Shown: positions 1 through 5,440 of the stretch, in pieces
How the letters are laid out: each line of letters starts with the position of its first letter
Position numbering within the stretch: the stretch's first letter is position 1
Assembly (NCBI GenBank): GCA_013820865.1
Contig: JACDHU010000138.1
Location: 1-5,553, forward strand
Length of the DNA stretch: 5,553 nt
Direction of reading: 5' to 3'
Source of the DNA: Chloroflexota bacterium
Lineage (GTDB): Bacteria > Chloroflexota > Limnocylindria > QHBO01
The notes under the pieces: generated by a model
The model's database searches: none
What the model was told of the DNA's origin: nothing
Seen by the model: only the letters and a program-made list of their open reading frames with translations
Position numbers and translations under genes: made by a program

Positions 1-1029
1 GTGGGCCAGGAGTCGCTGCATGGTCGGATCACCGAGTCGCTCGGGACCGATGCCAGTGGCCTGCCACTGTTCGAGGTCGAGGTGCTCGACGGCACGGAGG
101 CCGGCAGCCGCGTGGAGGCAGCCGTGCAGGATGGGTCCGCCGCCATGCCGGGCTCCGGCAACCGCGAACCGTATCTCGTGGGCGACGAAGTGGTGGTCAC
201 CCGATTCACCGGTCCGGCCGGTGGATTTGCCGTGATCACCGAGCCCTGGCGCGTGCCGCTCCTGGGAATCGTGGCCGGGATCTTCGCCGTCTTCGTCATC
301 GTGGTCGGCGGGCTGCGCGGGATGCGCTCGCTGGTGGCCCTGGCCCTGACCCTGGCGGTCGTGGTAAAGCTGATCGTGCCTCTCCTGTTGCGTGGCGTCG
401 ATCCGATCCTGCTCGCGGTGGGAGGCGGGGCAGCCATCACCGTCACCACCCTGCTGTTGACCGAGGGGGCCAGCCGCGTGACGCTTTCCGCCGTCCTCGG
501 CACATTCGGCGCGTTGGGTCTGACAGCGGGACTGGCGGGCATCTTCACGGCGGCCGCGGAGTTCACCGCGCTCCAGGGCAGCGAGGAGATCGCCTTCCTC
601 ATCCCGCTCGTGGGTGACCGTATCGATCTGGCCGGTATCCTCCTGGCCGCCACCGTGCTTGGAGCGCTCGGCGTGTTGGACGACGTGACGGTGACCCAGG
701 CCGCCACGGTCGAACAGCTTCAACGCGCTGAGCCAGGGGCATCGCGTCGGGGTGTCATCGCGCGCGCCATGCGCGTCGGTCGCGCGCACATCGCGGCGAC
801 CGTGAATACGCTCATGCTGGCGTACCTGGGCGCTGGCCTGCCGCTCCTCCTCCTCTTCGCGCTCGGCAGCCAGGAGCCGATGTCAGTGCTCAATAGCGAG
901 GTCGTGGCCGTCGAGGTCATCAGGGCGCTCGTCGGCAGCATCGGAATCGTGGCGGCCGTCCCCCTGACGACATTCGTGGCCGCATTGCTCATGGTCCCGG
1001 GGAACTCCGAGACGAACGCGATGAGCTGA
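1..1029 (+). CDS. YibE/F family multi-pass membrane protein (5'-truncated by window edge)
   Basis: Open from the first base to the TGA at 1027-1029, giving 342 visible residues. Residues 1 to about 80 are polar and beta-rich, as expected of the extracytoplasmic N-terminal domain of YibE/F proteins. After that come about seven hydrophobic segments near residues 85-105, 108-130, 134-153, 161-183, 207-225, 266-287 and 302-333. The family signature LDDVTVTQ is at 226-233, and GRAHIAATVNTLMLAYLGA (260-278) matches the usual conserved GRDHIASTVNTL region. Family members normally carry an N-terminal signal or membrane helix before the soluble domain. None is seen here, so the GTG at base 1 is probably an internal codon and the true start lies upstream. 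The biochemical role of the family is not established; it is presumably an inner-membrane transporter-like or accessory protein. It runs in the same direction as metK, 19 nt upstream of it, but may belong to a separate transcript. Confidence 0.9.
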   Translation: MGQESLHGRITESLGTDASGLPLFEVEVLDGTEAGSRVEAAVQDGSAAMPGSGNREPYLVGDEVVVTRFTGPAGGFAVITEPWRVPLLGIVAGIFAVFVIVVGGLRGMRSLVALALTLAVVVKLIVPLLLRGVDPILLAVGGGAAITVTTLLLTEGASRVTLSAVLGTFGALGLTAGLAGIFTAAAEFTALQGSEEIAFLIPLVGDRIDLAGILLAATVLGALGVLDDVTVTQAATVEQLQRAEPGASRRGVIARAMRVGRAHIAATVNTLMLAYLGAGLPLLLLFALGSQEPMSVLNSEVVAVEVIRALVGSIGIVAAVPLTTFVAALLMVPGNSETNAMS

Positions 1030-1035
1030 CGGCGG

Positions 1036-1041
1036 TACACT
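1036..1041 (+). promoter_or_regulatory. Candidate -10 element (TACACT) for leaderless metK transcription
   Basis: The hexamer TACACT fits the TANNNT -10 consensus and ends 7 nt before the metK ATG at 1049. That is the spacing seen when transcription starts at, or next to, the start codon. No purine-rich Shine-Dalgarno site sits 5-9 nt before the ATG; the nearest G-rich run, GGCGG at 1031-1035, is 13 nt away. No good TTGACA-like -35 lies 16-18 nt upstream (1012-1019 reads ACGAACGC), so the promoter rests on the -10 alone. This is inference from spacing and motif, since a six-base match can arise by chance. Confidence 0.45.
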
Positions 1042-1048
1042 CGGCCGC

Positions 1049-2242
1049 ATGCCAACCACCGCCCTCACGACCCTGTTCACCTCCGAGTCGGTCACCGAGG
1101 GTCACCCCGACAAGCTGTGCGATGCCATCGCCGACGCCATCCTTGACGACGTCCTGGCGCATGACCCGGACGCTCGCAGCGCCGTCGAGGTGGCGACGAC
1201 GACAGGCCTGGTGCTCGTCATGGGCGAGGTGACGACGTCGCATTACGTGGACGTGCAGGCGGTGGTGCGTCGAACGGTGCGAGAGATCGGCTACAACGAC
1301 AGCCGGCTCGGGTTCGACTGGGAGACGTGCGGCACCATCACGGCCATCAAGGAGCAGTCGCCGGACATCGCGCTCGGTGTCGATCATGCGCTCGAGGCAC
1401 GCGAGGGGCTCGAGGCCGATGAGCCGGGCGCCGGCGACCAGGGAATGATGTTCGGCTACGCCAGCGACGAGTCGGACGAGCTCATGCCGATGCCGATCAT
1501 GCTGGCCCACCGTGTCGCGCGGCGACTGGCCGCCGTGCGTAAGGACGGCACGCTTCCGTTCCTGCGGCCGGACGGAAAGAGCCAGGTCACGGTTGAGTAC
1601 GACGTCGACCTGCGCCCGCAGCGGGTACACACCGTCCTGGTCAGCACCCAGCACGATCCCGAGGTGGAGCCGGCAGAGCTCGCCGCCGCGGTCCGCGAGC
1701 ACGTGGTCGAGGTTGCCATCCCGGCCGAGCTGCTCGACGACGGAACGCGGCATCTCGTCAATCCGACCGGTCGCTTCGTGATCGGAGGGCCAATGGGCGA
1801 TTCCGGACTCTCCGGCCGCAAGATCATCGTCGACACGTATGGCGGCATGGGACGGCACGGGGGCGGCAGTTTCAGCGGTAAGGATCCGACCAAGGTGGAC
1901 CGATCCGGCGCCTACATGGCGCGCTACGTGGCAAAGAACATTGTCGCGGCCGGGTTGGCGCGGCGCTGCGAACTCCAGCTGGCGTACGCCATCGGCGTTG
2001 CGCATCCGCTTGCCATCAACGTTCAGAGCTTCGGTACCGGCACCGTCTCCGATGCGCGGCTGGCGGAGATCGTGGAGGAGGCCTTCGACCTTCGGCCCGG
2101 CGCCATCATCCGCACGCTTGACCTCCGGCGTCCGATCTACCGCCAGACCGCGGCGTACGGGCATTTCGGTCGCAGCGACCTGGACCTCCCCTGGGAGCGC
2201 GTCGACCGGGCCGATGACCTGCGCTCGGCGGCCGGCGCGTAG
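1049..2242 (+). CDS. metK: S-adenosylmethionine synthetase (methionine adenosyltransferase)
   Basis: Cytosolic enzyme that makes S-adenosylmethionine from methionine and ATP, releasing phosphate and pyrophosphate. The 397-residue length fits the family. The ATG at 1049 is right because the family N-terminus FTSESVTEGHPDK follows at residues 10-22. By alignment to the E. coli enzyme, these active-site elements are present: HPDK (19-22), the potassium-site Glu (E47), the methionine-site Glu (E60), Gln in EQSPD (Q103), GAGDQG (127-132), RPDGKSQ (173-179), D251, R257-K258, and GGGSFSGKDP (271-280) with K278, K282 and D284. The C-terminus LPWERVD (380-386) is also typical. One oddity lies in the active-site loop: the usual DI(A/N)QGVD reads DIALGVD, with Leu at 109. 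The gene lacks a clear ribosome site and probably opens the operon. There is no room for a SAM riboswitch in the 19-nt gap before it. Confidence 0.98.
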   Translation: MPTTALTTLFTSESVTEGHPDKLCDAIADAILDDVLAHDPDARSAVEVATTTGLVLVMGEVTTSHYVDVQAVVRRTVREIGYNDSRLGFDWETCGTITAIKEQSPDIALGVDHALEAREGLEADEPGAGDQGMMFGYASDESDELMPMPIMLAHRVARRLAAVRKDGTLPFLRPDGKSQVTVEYDVDLRPQRVHTVLVSTQHDPEVEPAELAAAVREHVVEVAIPAELLDDGTRHLVNPTGRFVIGGPMGDSGLSGRKIIVDTYGGMGRHGGGSFSGKDPTKVDRSGAYMARYVAKNIVAAGLARRCELQLAYAIGVAHPLAINVQSFGTGTVSDARLAEIVEEAFDLRPGAIIRTLDLRRPIYRQTAAYGHFGRSDLDLPWERVDRADDLRSAAGA

Positions 2243-2246
2243 GCGC

Positions 2247-2879
2247 GTGAGCAGTGAACGCGCGCATCCTGTGTGGGGCGAACCGCGCCCCGGTGCGCTG
2301 CGTCGCGCGCTCGACCGCGCGGCCGGAGCCGTGCGTGGCCGGCCACGTCCGTCGGTTCCTGGCCTGCGAGAACTGCCGCTCGCGATGCGTCACGGCGAGC
2401 TGGCGACGGCGTACCTCGACGCGGAGCGACTCGCCGACCACCGCCGGGCCGGCGTGGTGGCAGCGGAGGCCATGGACCGCGCCGTCGGCGACGCGGCCTG
2501 GTGGCCTGCCGACGTCTGGGCTCACCGCGCGCTGTGGCATTTCGAACGCGCCGAGATGACGCTGGCCGCCACGCGTCAGGCGCGCCGCATCGGTGATCTG
2601 CGCGTGGCCGCCGGTGATCCGGGCAGCGCGCGCCGCTACTATGCCGAGGCAATCGACGAGGCGCGCGACATCGGCGCCGAGCACGAGCAGGGGCTGGCGG
2701 CCTTCGGGCTGGGTCGCGCGCTCCTCGATCTCGGCGAGGTGACGCAGGCGCGGCGTCTCGCCGGAGCGGCGGTCACCCTGCTCGAGCGCTCGGGTGCGTC
2801 GAACGAGGAGCTTGTCGGGGCGCGTGGCCTGCTCGGCACGGAGCTGCGGGTCAGCGAAGCACACGAGGACGGTGGGTGA
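2247..2879 (+). CDS. TPR-like repeat protein of unknown function between metK and proC
   Basis: I do not recognise a specific family. The frame is supported by strong G/C third-position bias and by tight packing: the GTG at 2247 is 4 nt after the metK stop, and the TGA at 2877-2879 overlaps the proC ATG. That start gives 210 residues. The first 40 or so are Arg/Pro-rich and low in complexity, so the in-frame ATG at 2385 (residue 47) is a possible alternative start. The rest is predicted almost all alpha-helical. Two tetratricopeptide-like units are visible. The first is about residues 112-143, with the small-residue turn AAGDPGSARRYYAEAI. The second is about 147-183, with GLGRALLDLGEVTQARRLA. 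The segment 49-110 (AYLDAE, WAHRALWHFERAE) may be further degenerate units. There is no signal peptide or membrane helix, so it is probably a cytosolic protein-interaction scaffold. No Shine-Dalgarno site precedes the GTG, so translation may rely on coupling to metK. Confidence 0.8.
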   Translation: MSSERAHPVWGEPRPGALRRALDRAAGAVRGRPRPSVPGLRELPLAMRHGELATAYLDAERLADHRRAGVVAAEAMDRAVGDAAWWPADVWAHRALWHFERAEMTLAATRQARRIGDLRVAAGDPGSARRYYAEAIDEARDIGAEHEQGLAAFGLGRALLDLGEVTQARRLAGAAVTLLERSGASNEELVGARGLLGTELRVSEAHEDGG

Positions 2880-2881
2880 TG
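2877..2881 (+). promoter_or_regulatory. TGATG stop/start overlap coupling the TPR-like gene to proC
   Basis: The TGA of the upstream gene (2877-2879) shares its A with the proC ATG (2879-2881). GAGG at 2865-2868 and GGTGGG at 2871-2876 lie just upstream and could help a ribosome re-initiate. A GTG directly before the ATG (2876-2878) and an in-frame ATG at 2894 are alternative starts. Confidence 0.65.
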
Positions 2882-3721
2882 GCAAAACGCAGCATGCGGG
2901 TTGGAATCGTTGGGGCCGGCGTCATGGCCGAGGCGATCATGGCCGGGCTCCTGGCGGATCGGGCGGTCACGCCGGAGCGGCTGGCCGCCTCGCACCCGCG
3001 GCGGGAGCGGCGAGACGCGCTTGATGCATTGCACGGCATTCACTCGGTCGCATCCAACGTTGATGCCCTGCCTGATGCGGAGATCGTGGTGCTGGCGGTG
3101 AAGCCGCAGATGCTGACACGGGTCACGCGTGAGCTGCGTGGCCGGCTGGCCGCCGAGCAGGTGGTCGTGTCGATCGTCGCCGGGGCCACGCTTCGCACCC
3201 TGGTCGACGGGCTTCAGCACGCAGCCGTCGTGCGCGCCATGCCCAACACCCCGAGTCAGATTCGACGGGGCATGAGCGTGTGGGCCGCCTCGGATGCCTG
3301 TACGGCACGACAGCGCGATCTGGCGCGGGCGGTTCTGCGCGCCCTGGGCGATGAGCGACAGGTCGCCGACGAATCCTTCGTTGCCATGGCCACGGCGCTC
3401 TCCGGGACCGGGCCGACCTACCTGTTCGCGGTCATGGAGGCGTTGATCGACGCGGGCGTGCACCTCGGATTTCCGCGCGAGCTGGCCCATGACCTGGTCG
3501 TTGCGACCCTGGTCGGTTCGAGCGAGTACGCGCAACGCTCAGAACTGCATCCGGCACAGCTGCGGAATGCAGTCACCTCGCCGGGCGGCACGAGCGCCGC
3601 GGCCATGTACGAGCTCGAGAAAGGTCGCATCCGTACTGTCTTCTCCGACGCGGTATGGGCCGCGTATCGGCGCACGCTCGAGCTGGGAGAGCGCCTCGAG
3701 GCCGAGGTCGACCGCGACTGA
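2879..3721 (+). CDS. proC: Pyrroline-5-carboxylate reductase
   Basis: Catalyses the last step of proline synthesis, reducing 1-pyrroline-5-carboxylate to L-proline with NAD(P)H in the cytosol. From the ATG at 2879 it has 280 residues, close to the family norm of about 265-280. The N-terminal Rossmann fold begins with VGIVGAGVMAEAI (8-20), and the next parts of the fold are LAVKPQ (72-77), VSIVAG (97-102) and VRAMPNTP (118-125). The C-terminal helical dimerisation and substrate domain holds SGTGPTY (175-181) and the family signature around SPGGTSAAAM (234-243), including Thr238. In the dinucleotide loop the common GNMAEA reads GVMAEA, with Val for Asn at residue 15. The core could also start at M6 (base 2894), where most homologues begin. 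It is fused by 1-nt overlaps to the gene on each side. No proA or proB is in this window. Confidence 0.97.
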   Translation: MAKRSMRVGIVGAGVMAEAIMAGLLADRAVTPERLAASHPRRERRDALDALHGIHSVASNVDALPDAEIVVLAVKPQMLTRVTRELRGRLAAEQVVVSIVAGATLRTLVDGLQHAAVVRAMPNTPSQIRRGMSVWAASDACTARQRDLARAVLRALGDERQVADESFVAMATALSGTGPTYLFAVMEALIDAGVHLGFPRELAHDLVVATLVGSSEYAQRSELHPAQLRNAVTSPGGTSAAAMYELEKGRIRTVFSDAVWAAYRRTLELGERLEAEVDRD

Positions 3722-3723
3722 TG
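3719..3723 (+). promoter_or_regulatory. TGATG stop/start overlap coupling proC to manC
   Basis: The proC TGA (3719-3721) shares its A with the manC ATG (3721-3723), the same arrangement as the junction upstream of proC. The nearest purine-rich run, GAGG at 3704-3707, is 13 nt before the ATG. That is distant for a Shine-Dalgarno site and favours re-initiation by terminating ribosomes. Confidence 0.65.
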
Positions 3724-4791
3724 TTCGCCATCATCATGGCCGGCGGGTCCGGCACCCGGCTGTGGCCACTCTCGCGGCGCCGGACGCCGAAGCAGTTGCT
3801 GGCCCTCACGGGGGATACGAGCCTGCTCCAGCAGACGGTCGCCCGCCTTGGCTCACTGCTGACGCCGCATGACATCTACGTGATCACCAGCGGGGCTCAC
3901 GTCCGCGCCACGCAGGAGCAGTTACCCGATCTGCCGCCCGATAACATCCTGGGCGAGCCGCTGGCGCGCTCGACCGCGGTGGCGGCTGGCCTGGCGACCA
4001 TCCTGGCCCGCCGGGACAGCGACGAGGTGTCGTTGGTCCTGCCGGCCGACCACTTCATCGCCAACGAAGAAGCCTTCGCCGATGCGCTGCGCGAGGCGGC
4101 GCGCGTGGCGGAGCGCGGATACCTCGTCACGCTGGGCGTTGTCCCGACGAACGCGGCAACGGGGTACGGATACATCAAGGCCGCCGCACCCCTTCATGCC
4201 GCCTCGCGCACCGCGCTCGTCGAGCGCTTCGTCGAAAAGCCCGATGCGCAGCGCGCTGCCGCCTTCCTCGAGGAGGGCAATCACTACTGGAACGCCGGGA
4301 TCTTCGCGTGGCGCGTGTACGCCTTCCGCCAGGCGATCGAGCGTTTCCAGCCGCAGTTCGCATCGGCCCTGGACCGCATCGATGCGCTGCACCGCACGCC
4401 GGGCTGGATGAGCGAGGTCCGTGACATCCTGGAGCCCGTGCCGACCATCACCATTGACGTGGGCATCGCGGAGCCGGCAGCGGCCGAGGGGCGCATGGCG
4501 GTCGTGCCGCTCGAGGCGGGCTGGTCGGATATCGGCTCCTGGTCAGCCCTGCTTGAAGCCCTTTCTGCGGCCAGCGGGGCGGACCTCGTGGCCAGCGGCA
4601 GCCACCTTGACCGTGATTCGCACAATGTCCTTGTGCACGCGGGGGAGCGGCTGGTCGTGACGGTCGGGCTGACCGACGTGATCATCGTCGACACGCCCGA
4701 CGCGCTGCTCGTCTGCCGCACCGACCGCGCGGAGGAGATCAAGCCGGTGCTCGACGAGATCGCCCGCACCGCCGGCGACCGATACCTGTAG
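3721..4791 (+). CDS. manC: Mannose-1-phosphate guanylyltransferase (GDP-mannose pyrophosphorylase)
   Basis: Predicted to join mannose-1-phosphate and GTP into GDP-mannose and pyrophosphate in the cytosol, supplying mannosyl donors for polysaccharides, glycolipids or glycoproteins. The ATG at 3721 places the nucleotide-binding signature MAGGSGTRLWPLSR at residues 6-19, right at the N-terminus as in the family. KQ (24-25), EPLARSTA (79-86), VLPADHF (106-112), TGYGYI (147-152), RFVEKP (169-174), NAGIFAW (191-197) and GWSDIGSW (267-274) follow in order. D110 and D270 are the likely metal-binding acids. At 356 residues this is the short, monofunctional type. It lacks the C-terminal cupin phosphomannose isomerase domain of the roughly 470-residue bifunctional enzymes. 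The usual SIDYAVMEK motif reads TIDVGIAEP (244-252), so another hexose-1-phosphate as substrate is possible but less likely. No mannose isomerase or phosphomannomutase gene lies in this window. Confidence 0.93.
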   Translation: MFAIIMAGGSGTRLWPLSRRRTPKQLLALTGDTSLLQQTVARLGSLLTPHDIYVITSGAHVRATQEQLPDLPPDNILGEPLARSTAVAAGLATILARRDSDEVSLVLPADHFIANEEAFADALREAARVAERGYLVTLGVVPTNAATGYGYIKAAAPLHAASRTALVERFVEKPDAQRAAAFLEEGNHYWNAGIFAWRVYAFRQAIERFQPQFASALDRIDALHRTPGWMSEVRDILEPVPTITIDVGIAEPAAAEGRMAVVPLEAGWSDIGSWSALLEALSAASGADLVASGSHLDRDSHNVLVHAGERLVVTVGLTDVIIVDTPDALLVCRTDRAEEIKPVLDEIARTAGDRYL

Positions 4792-4801
4792 TCCTGGACC
4801 G

Positions 4802-5440
4802 ATGAAGATCCTGGCGCGAGTCGGTGGCTTCGCGATGTCTCTCTACATTCGGCTGATCGCGGCCACCTGCCGGGTTCACGGCGCGCCGGTCACGCAGGAG
4901 CCCGCGGTGCTCGCCTTCTGGCACGAGTACAACCTCGTCGCAGCAATCGCCGCTCAGCGAATGCGGAGGCATCAGCACCACGTCAGCTTCAGCACGCAGA
5001 CCTTCCGTGGCGAGGTGATGACCGCCATGCTCGCCGCGCTCGGCGCGGGATCAGTGCCGCTGCCGCCGGAGGGGGATCGAGCCGGCGCAACACGGCTGAC
5101 GCTCGAGATGGCGCGCATCGGCCGCGAGGGTTCGTCGGTCGTGATCAGTCCCGACGGTCCGCTTGGTCCACCGCGACGCGCGAAGCCCGGCGCGCTCATC
5201 GTCGCTCGCGAATCCGGACTGCCGCTTCAGCCGTGGGCGGTCGCTGTCCGGCCGGCGCTCCGGCTGCGTGGCCGATGGGATTCCCACATCGTGCCGCTGC
5301 CGTTCTGCCGTCTGCGCGTATTCGAGGGTAAGCCGGTTCGCGTTGCTGCTCGTGAACCGTTGCGTCCGCTGCTGACTCGGCTCCAGGCGGGTCTCGACGA
5401 CGCCGCAACCCGGGCCGACGCCACCGCTCGGCGCCGATGA
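4802..5440 (+). CDS. DUF374 / lysophospholipid-acyltransferase-like protein
   Basis: This 212-residue protein matches the DUF374 group, which is related to lysophospholipid acyltransferases. Evidence is the family landmarks: AFWHE (38-42) with the putative catalytic His41, then VISPDGPLGPPRRAKPG (114-130) followed by ALIVARESGLPLQPWAVA (131-148). The N-terminal stretch 8-25 is moderately hydrophobic and could anchor the protein to the inner face of the membrane. The probable role is acyl transfer to a lipid or glycolipid precursor, but acceptor and donor are unknown. The SxSRDGE segment usual between these blocks reads SFSTQTFRGE (62-71), so an acid common in relatives is replaced by Arg. The ATG at 4802 follows the manC stop by 10 nt, with no clear ribosome site (TCCTGGACCG). 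An in-frame ATG at 4835 is a weaker alternative, since it would remove part of the hydrophobic N-terminus. Its place behind manC suggests a shared role in envelope lipid or mannolipid synthesis. Confidence 0.85.
   Translation: MKILARVGGFAMSLYIRLIAATCRVHGAPVTQEPAVLAFWHEYNLVAAIAAQRMRRHQHHVSFSTQTFRGEVMTAMLAALGAGSVPLPPEGDRAGATRLTLEMARIGREGSSVVISPDGPLGPPRRAKPGALIVARESGLPLQPWAVAVRPALRLRGRWDSHIVPLPFCRLRVFEGKPVRVAAREPLRPLLTRLQAGLDDAATRADATARRR

Noticed and set aside
1030..1048. SAM riboswitch before metK
   Set aside because: The gap is only 19 nt, too short for any known SAM riboswitch, and the preceding sequence is the coding end of the YibE/F gene.
989..2164. Long minus-strand open frame (391 codons) antisense to metK
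   Set aside because: It mirrors a certain metK gene. The translation is Arg/His/Asp-rich with no family motifs, as expected for the complement of GC3-biased coding DNA.
1839..2246. N-terminal extension of the TPR-like gene into metK
   Set aside because: The frame stays open upstream, but this part is an out-of-frame reading of conserved MetK sequence and is Arg/Ser/Trp-rich. GTG at 2247, just after the metK stop, is the sensible start.
2106..2885. Minus-strand open frame opposite the TPR-like gene
   Set aside because: The + strand frame fits the tight operon spacing and has helical-repeat character. The minus frame is low in complexity and overlaps the ends of metK and proC.
2639..3535. Minus-strand open frame opposite proC
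   Set aside because: Antisense shadow of a clearly recognised gene, with no motifs of its own.
3655..3720. Earlier ATG for manC at 3655
   Set aside because: It would add 22 Arg-rich residues encoded within proC. The family N-terminus begins exactly at the ATG at 3721.
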